Program-made: the position numbers and the translations under genes | The notes under the pieces: generated by a model | Told to the model about the DNA's origin: nothing | What the model saw: only the letters and a program-made list of their open reading frames with translations | Database searches by the model: none | Assembly: GCA_025924315.1 (NCBI GenBank) | Contig: JAICIO010000032.1 | Coordinates: forward strand, 1 to 57,969 | DNA length: 57,969 bases | DNA from: Phycisphaerae bacterium | GTDB taxonomy: Bacteria > Planctomycetota > Phycisphaerae > Tepidisphaerales > Tepidisphaeraceae | Direction: 5' to 3' | Shown: piece after piece, positions 42,683 to 51,696 of the stretch | Position numbering within the stretch: position 1 is the first letter of the stretch | Layout of the letters: the number at the start of each line of letters is the position of its first letter

Positions 42683-43585
42683 TTACTTGTTGAGGATCTT
42701 TTCCTGCGGCGTATTCGCTGTTGCGTCCTTGTTCATCGCGGCGGTCTTCTGATGCGTCGGCTTGGACGACTTCGAAGAATCGCTTGCGAAGGTTGTCGAG
42801 CGGACCGTGGTCGGAAGGATCAGCACTTCCACGCGGCGGTTCTTTTCCTTGCCGCTCTCGCTCGTGTTGCTGGCGATCGGACGCTGATCGGCGTAACCGG
42901 TCACCGCCAGGCGCTGTTCGTTCACGTGACCCTTCCGCAATTCCGACGCGACCGCAATTGCGCGGTGGGCCGATAGGTACCAGTTGTCGAGGTGCCCGGC
43001 CTTGATCGTGTTCGGATTCACGACGCGGGTGTTGTCGGTGTGACCGGCAACCATGAGCTCATAACCGCTGGCGGCTTGGCTGTTGAGGATCTGAGCGAAC
43101 TTGGCGATGACTTCCTTCGCCCGCGGATTCACTTCGGCGCTGCCGGGAGCGAACGTCACGTCGCTCTTGAACTTCACGATGCCGCGAGCGGCGTCGAAGT
43201 CCACCAGATCCGGATTCTGCTGGGCAAAGGTGCTGAGTGTGCTGCTGAGCTCCGGCGGAAGAGCCGTGCCGGTTCCGCGATTCTTGATCGCCTCCTCGTA
43301 CTGCGCGTTGAGCGCGTCGTATTGCTTCTGAAGCTCCTGAAGCTGCGAGGTGAGGTTCGCGGCCAGCCCGCCCTGAGCCGAGTTGCCCTGGTTGAGCATG
43401 CTGAGCTGATTCTTGAGCGAGTCAGCTTCAGCGCGCGCCGCAGCGCCATCCGTCTGCGACTTGCTGAGCTGCTCGGACAGCGAATCGCGATCGAGCTTCA
43501 GTGCGTTGTACTTTTCCGTGGAAACGCAGCCCGTCAGTGCCAGACCGACCGCTGCCATACCGAGAAGATGAGCCATCCTAGCCAT
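42683..43585 (-). CDS. OmpA-family outer-membrane lipoprotein with coiled coil
   Basis: 300 residues from ATG 43585 with GGAGG six bases upstream. The signal peptide has the lipobox LALTGC. Residues 25-110 form a coiled coil (LKLDRDSLSEQLSKSQ, LQELQKQYDALNAQYEEAIK). Residues 130-265 are an OmpA/MotB domain: VAGHTDNTRV and LSAHRAIAVASELRKGHVNE with the peptidoglycan-binding Asp and Arg, and KNRRVEVLILP. It probably ties the outer membrane to peptidoglycan. It is monocistronic. Confidence 0.92.
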   Translation of the reverse strand: MARMAHLLGMAAVGLALTGCVSTEKYNALKLDRDSLSEQLSKSQTDGAAARAEADSLKNQLSMLNQGNSAQGGLAANLTSQLQELQKQYDALNAQYEEAIKNRGTGTALPPELSSTLSTFAQQNPDLVDFDAARGIVKFKSDVTFAPGSAEVNPRAKEVIAKFAQILNSQAASGYELMVAGHTDNTRVVNPNTIKAGHLDNWYLSAHRAIAVASELRKGHVNEQRLAVTGYADQRPIASNTSESGKEKNRRVEVLILPTTVRSTTFASDSSKSSKPTHQKTAAMNKDATANTPQEKILNK

Positions 43586-43649
43586 ACAATGCCTCCGTGC
43601 GGATAAATTGTGGTCGAAGCGACGCGAGCTTTACGCTATCTACAATTTG

Positions 43650-43845
43650 CGGTTCAGTAAGGTCCCCGGAACCGGAGAACCGCCCGACTGAACCGTACGA
43701 TCTGTGCCCGGACCCCGACGATGCCGGTAATTTGCCCGGATATTTTCAAATTTCAAGTACTAAAATCGAAAAACGCGCAAAATCTGCTTTTCTTCCTTCC
43801 CTCAACCCCAACATATAGCGGTTCAGCATCCGCTGAAGTTTTGTC
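43650..43845. other. Structured intergenic region
   Basis: Between the divergent OmpA and radical SAM genes lie two hairpins: CGGTTCAGT (43650-43658) pairing with ACTGAACCG (43687-43695), and TTCAGC-ATCC-GCTGAA (43822-43837) followed by GTTTTG. Both include GCGGTTCAG. The second looks like a weak terminator, so a small plus-strand RNA is possible. A 73-codon frame here has no coding character. Confidence 0.35.
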
Positions 43846-43857
43846 GATGTAAATGAT

Positions 43858-44958
43858 TTGTTCGGGATCGTCTTTCGCTCTATTGTGCAAAAAGTGTCAT
43901 CCGTTCCCCTACCCATTCACGGTCGTGGCGCGTCGAGCAATCCGCCGAATCGATTCGAGCCGATCGATCTCGAGCCGGAATTCGACAATCTCGATCCGGA
44001 TGAGTTAACGATCGCGCCGAGTACGAAATTCTTTCGCGACACGACGCGGACCATCATCGCGCACAACGATTCGCCCGATGTCGGATTCGAGTACAGCATC
44101 AACCCCTATCGCGGATGCGAGCACGGGTGCATCTACTGCTACGCGCGGCCCACGCACGAATACCTGAGTCTCGGCAGCGGATTGGATTTCGAAAGCAAAA
44201 TCTTCGTCAAGCTTGATGCAGCGCAATTATTGCGAAAAGAACTAAGCCACAAAAAGTGGGACCCGAAGACGATCTCGATCAGCGGCGTAACCGATTGCTA
44301 TCAGCCCGCCGAGAGACAATTCAAGATCACGCGGCAATGTCTCGAAGTGCTGTGGGAATTCCGCAATCCCTGCGGCGTGATTACGAAGAGTCATCTGATT
44401 ACGCGTGATATCGATCTACTGAGCGAAATGGCGAAGGAGAATCTGTCGGCGGCGTTCATTTCGATCACGTCGCTCGATCCAGAGGTCTCGGCGAAGATGG
44501 AACCGCGCGCCGCCAGTCCCGCGCGCCGGCTCGATGCTCTAAAGAAGCTGAGCGACGCGGGCATTCCGTGCGGTGTGATGGTCGCGCCGATCATTCCCGG
44601 GCTGACCGATCACGAGATGCCGATGATCCTGAAGGCCGCCAAAGACGCGGGCGCGCGAACGGCAGGTTATGTTCCGGTCCGCCTGCCCTTCGCGATCAAG
44701 GACATGTTCGAAACGTGGCTGAAGCAGCATTACCCGGATCGTGCATCAAAAGTTTTGAATCGCATCCGCGAACTGCGCGGGGGAAAGCTCAACGACAGCA
44801 ACTTCGTCAGTCGCATGCGCGGCGAAGGCGTCTGGGCGGAGCAACTTAAGACGATGTTCGATCTCGCAAAGCGCAAAGTCGGACTCGATGGAGATTTTCC
44901 GACGCTCTCGAACGATAAATTCCGTTCGCCAGCCCCTCCTCAACTGACGCTCTGGTAA
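43858..44958 (+). CDS. PA0069-type radical SAM protein
   Basis: Up to 366 residues. The outer start is TTG 43858; GTG 43885 or 43894 would remove 9-12 residues and fit the short N-terminus of relatives better. PIHGRGASSNPPNRFE is the family's N-terminal tag. CEHGCIYCYARPTHEY carries the CxxxCxxC iron-sulfur site. SISGVTDCYQPAERQFKITR, VITKSHLITRDIDLL and GVMVAPIIPGLTDHEM follow as expected. It is related to spore photoproduct lyase, and the function of this group is not settled (DNA repair has been suggested). Confidence 0.93.
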   Translation: MFGIVFRSIVQKVSSVPLPIHGRGASSNPPNRFEPIDLEPEFDNLDPDELTIAPSTKFFRDTTRTIIAHNDSPDVGFEYSINPYRGCEHGCIYCYARPTHEYLSLGSGLDFESKIFVKLDAAQLLRKELSHKKWDPKTISISGVTDCYQPAERQFKITRQCLEVLWEFRNPCGVITKSHLITRDIDLLSEMAKENLSAAFISITSLDPEVSAKMEPRAASPARRLDALKKLSDAGIPCGVMVAPIIPGLTDHEMPMILKAAKDAGARTAGYVPVRLPFAIKDMFETWLKQHYPDRASKVLNRIRELRGGKLNDSNFVSRMRGEGVWAEQLKTMFDLAKRKVGLDGDFPTLSNDKFRSPAPPQLTLW

Positions 44959-45123
44959 TTCTGCATCACCACAATCGGCACGCATAACTCCCACCGCACT
45001 CGAATTTAGCTAATTTTTGCTTTTCATTTGTATGGCGGGCGGTATGGTAGCCGGTTCGCCCGACTTGGAGTTTATCTCCCCTCGTGAACCGTCTTCGCCG
45101 CAACCTGACGCGCGGAGGGCTAC

Positions 45124-45615
45124 ATGCGACTCTCTCGGCACAACGTCATCGCCGTCTCGTTACTCCTGCTCACGCTCGCCCTCGTCTTTTATGGCAACCG
45201 CCTCTGTGAGTGGGCCAGTGGCCAGCCGCGGGGCAACGAACTGCTGTTTATCGCAGCCTCTGGCGGGAACGTCGCAGACATTCATCGCGCGCTTTCCCAA
45301 GGCGCATCGGTCGATGCACGCTCTGAGGGGAATTTAACGCCCCTAATGATCGCATGCAGCAGTCGTCATCCTCATATCGTAAAAACGCTGCTCGAGCTCG
45401 GCGCAGATCCCGATGCACACGCCGGCTACGGCATCACACCCATGTATAACGCGATCATCGCGGACGATGCGGAAGTCGTTCATATCCTCATCAGCGCCGG
45501 TGCCGACATTCAGGTCGTGCGTTACGGCGAGACGCTGGTCGAAGTCGCAAACCGATATCAATCCTATCGCGCCGCCAGTGCCTTGAAACAGCGAGGCGCC
45601 CCAAACGACGCTTGA
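45124..45615 (+). CDS. Membrane-anchored ankyrin-repeat protein
   Basis: 163 residues. One N-terminal membrane helix (VIAVSLLLLTLALVFYG) and then three to four ankyrin repeats: NELLFIAASGGNVADIHRAL, LTPLMIACSSRHPHIVKTLL and ITPMYNAIIADDAEVVHILI. The repeats would face the periplasm if the helix is an uncleaved signal anchor. Such proteins are protein-binding scaffolds with no fixed function. It is followed by a strong terminator. Confidence 0.88.
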   Translation: MRLSRHNVIAVSLLLLTLALVFYGNRLCEWASGQPRGNELLFIAASGGNVADIHRALSQGASVDARSEGNLTPLMIACSSRHPHIVKTLLELGADPDAHAGYGITPMYNAIIADDAEVVHILISAGADIQVVRYGETLVEVANRYQSYRAASALKQRGAPNDA

Positions 45616-45626
45616 TCCGTAACGAA

Positions 45627-45656
45627 AACGAGCCGCCCTTGCCGGGGCGGCTCGTT
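45627..45656 (-). terminator. Terminator between convergent genes
   Basis: A perfect 12-bp stem (45627-45638 with 45645-45656) has a six-base loop. Read on the minus strand it is followed by TTCG, with a TTTT run inside the stem border (CGTTTTCG). It therefore ends the minus-strand gene best, but it can act in both directions. Confidence 0.75.
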
Positions 45657-45685
45657 CAGTACCAATTGATTATAGTGCGACTGCG

Positions 45686-46120
45686 CTACTCTTTCTCGTC
45701 CAGCGTCGCGACCGGTTGTCGGCCTGCGAAACCGGTTTGCATTTCGTGCCAGTAGGCGACTTTTTCTTCGCCCAGCTTCCAGCAGAGGTAGACGTCGTGG
45801 CCCTTGTGCCGGCCGACGAAGTCCACCAAACCCATCTGATAATCTTTAAGTTCGACCCCCACGCCTGACAGCTCATCCACGAGATTCTGCAGGCGGTCGA
45901 GCGTCCCTTCGAGATTCGATTCGGCTTCGGTGCGGTCCTTATTCGGGACCTGTCCTTCAAGCTTCGACTGCAGCGTCGTCGCACGCTCGTGCGCGACGAC
46001 GATGTCCTTGACGATCCGGCTAACCAGCGGAAGCGTCTTGTTGGCTTGCGCCAGCGTGAAACGCTTCTTCGGTTTGCTGGGAGTGACGCTTGGAGGAATG
46101 AAAAACTGAGGACCGGCCAT
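45686..46120 (-). CDS. DUF2203 family protein
   Basis: 144 residues from ATG 46120 (AAAGGA lies about ten bases upstream; the frame extends to 46156). RFTLAQANKTLPLVSRIVKDIV is the family's N-terminal helix. VGVELKDYQMGLVDFVGRHKGHDVYLCWKLGEEKVAYWHE and GFAGRQPV form the conserved C-terminal block. It is predicted to be soluble and cytoplasmic with helix-rich start and beta-rich end. Function is unknown. The 46121-46419 gap contains no gene and only short dyads. Confidence 0.9.
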   Translation of the reverse strand: MAGPQFFIPPSVTPSKPKKRFTLAQANKTLPLVSRIVKDIVVAHERATTLQSKLEGQVPNKDRTEAESNLEGTLDRLQNLVDELSGVGVELKDYQMGLVDFVGRHKGHDVYLCWKLGEEKVAYWHEMQTGFAGRQPVATLDEKE

Positions 46121-46419
46121 AGCGATGCGTCCTTTCTGGTGCGGCGCCCGCAACACAGGGGTGATAAATCAGCCACAGAAGCCGCTGCTCTCGATCCCAA
46201 AGCCCCGCGCGATTATGACACGCTGCCAGACCCTGTCAATCGAGCTACTCTAACGTTATCGGCAAACGATATGCCGAAGCCGTAAGAGAGGAAATCTGGA
46301 CCACCCGTGCCGTTACCGTCCGCGAAGTCCAACCGGCTTCTCACTCGCACTGCGACGCTGTCGCGGATGATCTGTCGGATCAGGGAAATCAGAACCGGTT
46401 GGCAGTATATTCCTCCGCC

Positions 46420-47373
46420 ATGATCCGAAGCCTTGCTCTGTTCTGTTTGTTGTGTGCGTTGCTGATTCCGTCCGGGCCCGCCCGTGGCGCGGAAAACCCA
46501 AGCGCGCCCAATCACGCCTATCTCTTCTGCTCGTTCCGGGGCAATGGCGAGGACGGTTTGCACCTGGCTTGGAGCGCCGATGGCCTGAAGTGGACGGCGT
46601 TGAAAGGCGACAAGAGTTTCCTCAAGCCCGTCGTTGGTTCGGAAAAGATCATGCGCGATCCATGCATCTACCAGGGGCCGGACGGCACCTACCAACTCGT
46701 CTGGACGACCGGTTGGCATGGCCACGACGTCGGGCACGCGACATCGAAGGACTTGATCCACTGGAGCGAAGAGCAGGCGATCGCCGTGATGGACAAGGAG
46801 CCCACGGCGATGAACTGCTGGGCCCCTGAGATCATCTGGGACGAAGACAACAGCGACTATCTGATCTTCTGGTCGACAACGATTCCGGGAAGATTTCCCG
46901 AAACCGAAAAAGCGGGCGGCGGGATGAATCACCGGATCTACTGCACGACGACGAAGGATTTCAAAGACTTCACGCCAACGAAGTTGTTCTTCAACCCAGG
47001 CTTTGATGTGATCGACGCCACGATCGTCAAAGACGGCGACAAGTACCGCATGATCTTCAAAGACGAAACCGAAGTCCCGCCCGCCAAGCACCTACACACC
47101 GCCGTCGCGGACATGGTCATGGGACCTTATACGAGCGTCAGCGAGCCGTTCACGATCGACTGGGTGGAAGGCCCGACGGCACTGAAGGTGGATGACGGTT
47201 GGATCATCTACTACGACCAGTACACGCGGCACAAATACGGCGCTTCGCGCACGAAGGACTTTGAGTACTTCAAGAACATCTCGCGGGAGCTAAGCTTCCC
47301 AAAAGACACACGTCACGGCACCGCGTTTCAAGTCAGCCAGCAGGTATTGCAAAAGTTGACGCAGGAGAAGTAA
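46420..47373 (+). CDS. Exported GH43-like five-bladed propeller glycosidase
   Basis: 317 residues from ATG 46420. The signal peptide is LALFCLLCALLIPSGPARG. Propeller features of GH43/GH117-type enzymes: MRDPCIYQGPDGTYQLVWTT (conserved Asp), NCWAPEIIWDEDNSDYLIFW (the CWAPEI segment) and WVEGPTALKVDDGWIIYYDQY (likely catalytic Glu in EGP). Probably releases arabinose, xylose or galactose-type residues outside the cytoplasm. It is monocistronic and convergent with the DUF4105 gene. Confidence 0.82.
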   Translation: MIRSLALFCLLCALLIPSGPARGAENPSAPNHAYLFCSFRGNGEDGLHLAWSADGLKWTALKGDKSFLKPVVGSEKIMRDPCIYQGPDGTYQLVWTTGWHGHDVGHATSKDLIHWSEEQAIAVMDKEPTAMNCWAPEIIWDEDNSDYLIFWSTTIPGRFPETEKAGGGMNHRIYCTTTKDFKDFTPTKLFFNPGFDVIDATIVKDGDKYRMIFKDETEVPPAKHLHTAVADMVMGPYTSVSEPFTIDWVEGPTALKVDDGWIIYYDQYTRHKYGASRTKDFEYFKNISRELSFPKDTRHGTAFQVSQQVLQKLTQEK

Positions 47374-47394
47374 GGCGCCAAACAAAAACGCAAT

Positions 47395-47448
47395 CCGCGG
47401 ACCTGCGCTCCAGGCCTCCATATTTAGCGGCGGAGCGCAGCTCCGCGG
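47395..47448. repeat. Paired-hairpin inverted repeat
   Basis: CCGCGGACCTGCGCTCC (47395-47411) pairs with GGAGCGCAGCTCCGCGG (47432-47448) with one mismatch. The right arm contains the palindrome GGAGC-GCA-GCTCC. It lies between convergent genes. It has the same layout as the GTAG-type elements but no GTAG border. Confidence 0.75.
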
Positions 47449-47469
47449 GTTTCTTCCTCCCCACCGCGA

Positions 47470-48618
47470 TCACTTCCGCGGATCCGGCAGGCCTTCGCGG
47501 ATCTGCTGCGAGAAATCCGCCGCGTCGTCGGCGCGTTTCGACTTATCGGTAATTCGACTCCTCGCTTCCAGTTCTTCAAACGGCATGCTCGTGTCGATCC
47601 GCTTGTTGCGATACGCCTGATGTGCCGCGTGTCCCGCGAGCAGCGTCTCCCACGAGATCGCCGCCGCTGGATTCGTCTCCTGCGCCAGGTAAATGATCGA
47701 CGTGATGCAATTGTCCGTCAGCGCGTTGTACCACTGCGGCTGTTGCGCCAGGCGATTGGCGCCGTTCAGATACGTCAGCAGAAACTCCTGCGCCTGATCG
47801 CGACTGAGCGTGGAACGATAGAGATAAAGTTGTTCCTTGCGGAAATTCGTCCGCACGCGAATCACATCGCGCTCGTCCGCAAATACATAGATCAGTTCGA
47901 ACTGGCGGAAGAATCCCTGGACCGCCGAATACGATTCGCCCTTTTCGCGTCGCGTTTCGATCGAGATCGCCAGATGCTGACCGTCGTTGAACTCGAAGCT
48001 CACGATTCCGTGCGCAATAGCCTTCCCGCCCCAGTAGCACATGAAGAAATCCGCTCCGCGAATGTTCGCGAGGTTGTACGTCCGATCCTCCCATCGCGGG
48101 GTGAAATCCTCGTCGGACGTGTGGTAATCAAAGTTTCGAATGTTGTGAACGACGACGCGGTTGCCGTCGATCTCGGCGGTCGTGACTTTCGAAACATCAA
48201 TCGCCCACTCGCGATCATTCCGCGCCGGAAGCCACAAGTACCACACGAGCGTGATGACGAAGAGTGCGAGAAAGATGGGCCAGCGATATCGCTTGGGACG
48301 AAAGAAGAAGAGCGCGCCAACCGCCGCGAGAAAGAAGAGCGCGGCGAGGACGGGCCGCTGCAAACCGGGACGCGTGTCGGCGTAGTAAATCGCCAGCGTC
48401 GCCCAACCGAGCATGCACACCGCGGCGAAATACGCGATCGCCTTCCCGATCCATCGAAGAGCGCGCCGAACTACACGAAGAGGTCCTCGCCGCGTTTCAA
48501 CCGGCGCATCGGAAGGCACGGGCGCTGATGCGACTTCGCTCACAGACGCGCAGTGTGACCGCTCGCTTGGCCTGGAACATGGGACTTTAGGCCAACTGGC
48601 GCCCGTAAGCGCATCCAT
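47470..48618 (-). CDS. DUF4105 membrane protein
   Basis: About 382 residues from ATG 48618 (the frame reaches 48645). Three hydrophobic helices between residues 60 and 150 (AIAYFAAVCMLGWATLAIYY, VLAALFFLAAVGALFFF, IFLALFVITLVWYLWL). The large C-terminal domain has the DUF4105 hallmarks: DREWAIDVSK, NIRNFDYHTSDEDFTPRWEDRTYNL, CYWGGKAIAHGIVSFEF and NALTDNCITSIIYLA. NALTDNCIT and the His residues look like a papain-like catalytic arrangement, which is an inference. Probably a periplasmic-facing enzyme. Confidence 0.85.
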   Translation of the reverse strand: MDALTGASWPKVPCSRPSERSHCASVSEVASAPVPSDAPVETRRGPLRVVRRALRWIGKAIAYFAAVCMLGWATLAIYYADTRPGLQRPVLAALFFLAAVGALFFFRPKRYRWPIFLALFVITLVWYLWLPARNDREWAIDVSKVTTAEIDGNRVVVHNIRNFDYHTSDEDFTPRWEDRTYNLANIRGADFFMCYWGGKAIAHGIVSFEFNDGQHLAISIETRREKGESYSAVQGFFRQFELIYVFADERDVIRVRTNFRKEQLYLYRSTLSRDQAQEFLLTYLNGANRLAQQPQWYNALTDNCITSIIYLAQETNPAAAISWETLLAGHAAHQAYRNKRIDTSMPFEELEARSRITDKSKRADDAADFSQQIREGLPDPRK

Positions 48619-48668
48619 GTCGGCTTGACACCCGCCCCCCGCCACCTATCATTCTCCGCACGTTTTCC

Positions 48669-48752
48669 GCGGCCATGGCGGAATTGGCAGACGCGCTAGA
48701 TTCAGGTTCTAGTGTCCGTAAGGACGTGGAGGTTCAACTCCTCTTGGCCGCA
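48669..48752 (+). tRNA. tRNA-Leu (anticodon CAG)
   Basis: The 84-base cloverleaf has a seven-base acceptor stem GCGGCCA (48669-48675) pairing with TGGCCGC (48745-48751), followed by discriminator A. The anticodon loop TTCAGGT has CAG at 48703-48705, and CTAGA/TCTAG form the anticodon stem. A long variable arm (GTGTCCGTAAGGAC) marks it as class II. GGTTCAACTC is the T loop. The 3' CCA is not encoded. It reads CUG codons. Confidence 0.95.
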
Positions 48753-48887
48753 CTCGAAACTCGCCGAAACGCTCGCCTCGCCGCGAGCGTTTTTTGTTGC
48801 GCATGTCGATTGCGATCTTAAACAGGCGCCGTCGTTTACAGTAATGTGTACGGCGTGCCAACGTGCGCCCGACGAAAGGAATTGTGC

Positions 48888-51578
48888 GTGATCCGATGTC
48901 TTCTCGCGGTTTGCCTTGCTCTCGTTCTCTCCCTCAGCGCGTTTGCTGACGATCCGCCTTCGACGCACGAGCTTCAGCAACGTCTGGATGCCATCAAGCA
49001 ACAGTTGCCGCGGTTCAAAACGCAGCTCGATGCGCTGAAGTCGCAGGGGCAGGACATTTCCTATCCGCTGGTCAGCTACACGGTGCTCGACAACTTCACG
49101 AAGTTCGTCGAACCCGATCTGTCGATGTCCGTCCCCGACAACTGGGGATTCGTCGCGGTGAACGGCGCGAAGGTCGATTACCATGTCGAAAAGAGCGATC
49201 CGCACGGCGGCGATTACTGCGTGAAGTTCACCTCGACGCAGAAGCAGACGCCGAATGTTTACGGCATGCTCGAATACAGCAACGTCGTGAAGCTCACTGC
49301 TGGGAAGACGTACACCCTGAGCGCCTGGACGCGAAGCGAGACCGCAGGCCAATCGAGCATCGCCGGCGGAGCAAGCTGGCAGATTCGGATGCCGCTCAAA
49401 TCAACGAAGAATCAGTGGCAGCGCATGCAGCTCACGTTCACACCGGAAGAGCGCGACTGCGCTTTTCAGCCGCGCGTGCTCGTCGAAAGCGAAACGCCGG
49501 GGCTCTGGCTTGATGATGTCGCACTCGTGGAAGGCAAGGAGCCGGAAGCCGGAAACAACTTGCTCGCATCCGGCGGATTTGAAGGCGGATGGACGCAGCG
49601 GCGCGCCGATCGCGAGCTCACTGAAATGGACGGCATCGCGAAACGCCTGGACGCCCAGTTGAAGGAATACAGCAACGGAAAGAAGCTGCCCGAAGTCCCG
49701 CGCTGGACTGGCCGCGAGCGTCCCAAGATCGTCGGGCCGTCGTTCATCGGGCCGGTGAAGTTTCCGCACTCCGATGAGATCATTGAGCGGCCGATCTTCT
49801 TCGTCGGCTACGGCCACTTCAAACAAGTCCGCGAAGATGTCGAAAAGTTTCCTGCGTACGGGATCAATATTGAGCAGTGCGGCGAATGGGGACCCAGTTC
49901 GATTTACCCCAAGGAAGGCGAGACCGACGACAAGATGCTGAACCAGACGCTCGACACGCTCGACCGCTGCGAAAAGGCCGGCGTTGCGCTCGACCTCTTG
50001 ATCAGCCCGCACTATTTCCCGGACTGGATGATCGAAAAGTATAAGCTGCGCACGAGCCGCGCGGATTTCTTCGGCTACACAATCTATGCGCCGCAGGGCC
50101 AGGAGCTGCTGAAGAAACTCATCGCCCACATCATGCCCAAGCTCAAGGACAAGCCCGCCCTGTTCAGCGTGTGTCTGACGAACGAACCGATCAATGTCGA
50201 ACCGCCGAGCGATTACTCGCGGAAGGCTTGGCATGAGTGGCTGACGAAGCGATACGAATCCGTCGACAAGCTCAACAAAACCTGGAAAAGCAACTACAAG
50301 ACGATCGATGAGATTCCGCAGCCGACGGACGGGGGAAAATCGACAACGCCGATCTGGTCCGATTTCGTCCGCTGGAACGACGAATGGTTCGCGGGCTTCC
50401 ACAAGATGCTCGCGGATGCGGTTCACGCCGTCGCGCCGAACATACCGGTACACGCCAAGGGAACGACATGGCACTACTACCGCGCGAGCGAGATGAACGC
50501 GGGGATGGAGCCCACGCTCTTCGGCGCGTTCAGCAACATCAACGGCAATGACAGCGTGAATCTGTATCGATTCGACAACGCCAAAGACGACGCGCCCGAG
50601 CGCGGCGGAGTCGATTTTCCTGAAGGCTGGATGGAAAACGCGATCGGATACGAGTTGCAGCGCGCCGGACACGAAGCCCCAGTCTTCAACAGCGAAAACC
50701 ATCCCGTCTTCGATCGCGACATGCGACCGATTCCCGCGCAGCATTTCTACAACACCATGTGGCAAGGCGCGATTCACGGCCAGAGCGCCACGACGATCTG
50801 GGTGTGGGAGCGCGAAAAGGACAACCCTCGCGGCGACTTCGCAGGCAATGTGATGGAGCGCCCGGCGTGCGCGGAAGCGGTCGGCCGCGTCTGCCTCGAT
50901 CTCAACCGCGTCGCGCCCGAGATTACCGCGATTCAAAAAACCCCGCCGGATGTGTGCATTCTTTACAGCCCGACGTCACTCGTCTGGGATCGCCAAAAGC
51001 CGGACCTCACGCTCATTCGCACGTTCGTCGCGCTCTCGTTCACGGGCCTCAAGACCAGCTTCGTCACCGAACGACACCTGGAAGCCGGCGAGCTGCGCGA
51101 TGTGCCGATGATCGTCATCCCCGATGCAACCCACATCTCCGCCGCAGCGTTTGAGACGCTGAAGATGTACAAAGAGAAGTTGCTCTTCGTGGGCAACGAT
51201 CCGATGCTCACGCGAGACGAATACGACAATCCATTGTCAGGCAAACTCGACGGCGAACATCTGCCGTTCGATCCCATCAAGGGAAAATGGCAGAGCATCT
51301 ACCAAGCGATCCTGCCGAAACTTTCCGCGGACAAAATCAACCCATGCGTGAGCGTGGTGGACGAGAGCGGAAAACCCTTCTGGGGCGTCCAGTGGCAGTG
51401 CGCCGACACACCGGAGGGAACGGTCGTAAATCTCTACAACTGCTCGCACGATACGAAGACGTTTCGCATTGAGCCGGGGAAGAAGTTGGTCGACCTTCTC
51501 ACCGACGAGCTGATCGCCGCCGATCAATTGATCACGATGAAGTCGATGGACGTGAAACTTGTTCGGATCATTAAATGA
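48888..51578 (+). CDS. Exported GH42-like beta-galactosidase, large form
   Basis: 896 residues from GTG 48888 with AAAGGA seven bases upstream. Signal peptide ends at SLSAFA. Residues 60-215 form a carbohydrate-binding-like beta domain (DYCVKFTSTQKQTPNVYGML, YTLSAWTRSE). The barrel starts near residue 280: FFVGYGHFKQVRED, HYFPDWMIEKY, then E433 in VCLTNEPIN (acid/base) and E603 in FNSENHPVFD (nucleophile). A trimerisation-type domain follows (VCILYSPTSLVWDRQ, MIVIPDATHIS). It likely acts on beta-galactosides outside the cytoplasm. Its stop overlaps the next frame by four bases. It is a paralogue of the gene at 53680-55902. Confidence 0.85.
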   Translation: MIRCLLAVCLALVLSLSAFADDPPSTHELQQRLDAIKQQLPRFKTQLDALKSQGQDISYPLVSYTVLDNFTKFVEPDLSMSVPDNWGFVAVNGAKVDYHVEKSDPHGGDYCVKFTSTQKQTPNVYGMLEYSNVVKLTAGKTYTLSAWTRSETAGQSSIAGGASWQIRMPLKSTKNQWQRMQLTFTPEERDCAFQPRVLVESETPGLWLDDVALVEGKEPEAGNNLLASGGFEGGWTQRRADRELTEMDGIAKRLDAQLKEYSNGKKLPEVPRWTGRERPKIVGPSFIGPVKFPHSDEIIERPIFFVGYGHFKQVREDVEKFPAYGINIEQCGEWGPSSIYPKEGETDDKMLNQTLDTLDRCEKAGVALDLLISPHYFPDWMIEKYKLRTSRADFFGYTIYAPQGQELLKKLIAHIMPKLKDKPALFSVCLTNEPINVEPPSDYSRKAWHEWLTKRYESVDKLNKTWKSNYKTIDEIPQPTDGGKSTTPIWSDFVRWNDEWFAGFHKMLADAVHAVAPNIPVHAKGTTWHYYRASEMNAGMEPTLFGAFSNINGNDSVNLYRFDNAKDDAPERGGVDFPEGWMENAIGYELQRAGHEAPVFNSENHPVFDRDMRPIPAQHFYNTMWQGAIHGQSATTIWVWEREKDNPRGDFAGNVMERPACAEAVGRVCLDLNRVAPEITAIQKTPPDVCILYSPTSLVWDRQKPDLTLIRTFVALSFTGLKTSFVTERHLEAGELRDVPMIVIPDATHISAAAFETLKMYKEKLLFVGNDPMLTRDEYDNPLSGKLDGEHLPFDPIKGKWQSIYQAILPKLSADKINPCVSVVDESGKPFWGVQWQCADTPEGTVVNLYNCSHDTKTFRIEPGKKLVDLLTDELIAADQLITMKSMDVKLVRIIK

Positions 51579-51596
51579 ACTCGAAGCTTCACTTCT

Positions 51597-51696
51597 GTCA
51601 TCCTGAGCGCTGGGTACTTGCGCAGCGGGTGATGCAAGGATCTCGATATCGAGAACGTGTTCCGAAATCGAGATCCTTCGCTGCGCTCAGGATGAC
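51597..51696. repeat. CATCCTGAG-type inverted repeat within a reading frame
   Basis: The outer ends GTCATCCTGAGCGC (51597) and GCGCTCAGGATGAC (ending 51696) match perfectly; AAATCGAGATCCTTCGC is the inner right arm. The left arm is broken by about 24 extra bases (51611 to about 51634) that the right arm lacks. It overlaps the 5' end of the gene below and supplies its likely ATG at 51692. Confidence 0.85.

Noticed and set aside
43597-43818. 73-codon plus-strand frame
   Set aside because: It is in a structured intergenic region, has no ribosome site and no coding character.
45034-45070. GTAG followed by CCGGTTCGCCCG as a further GTAG-type hairpin
   Set aside because: The stem is too short and imperfect to tell from chance.
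49401-50936. 511-codon minus-strand frame
   Set aside because: Antisense to the large GH42-like gene, which has a signal peptide, catalytic motifs and a ribosome site.
51597-51696. Peptide of the HPER...SFAALRMT type as a conserved protein domain
   Set aside because: It is a known type of translated dispersed repeat, so not evidence for a protein family.
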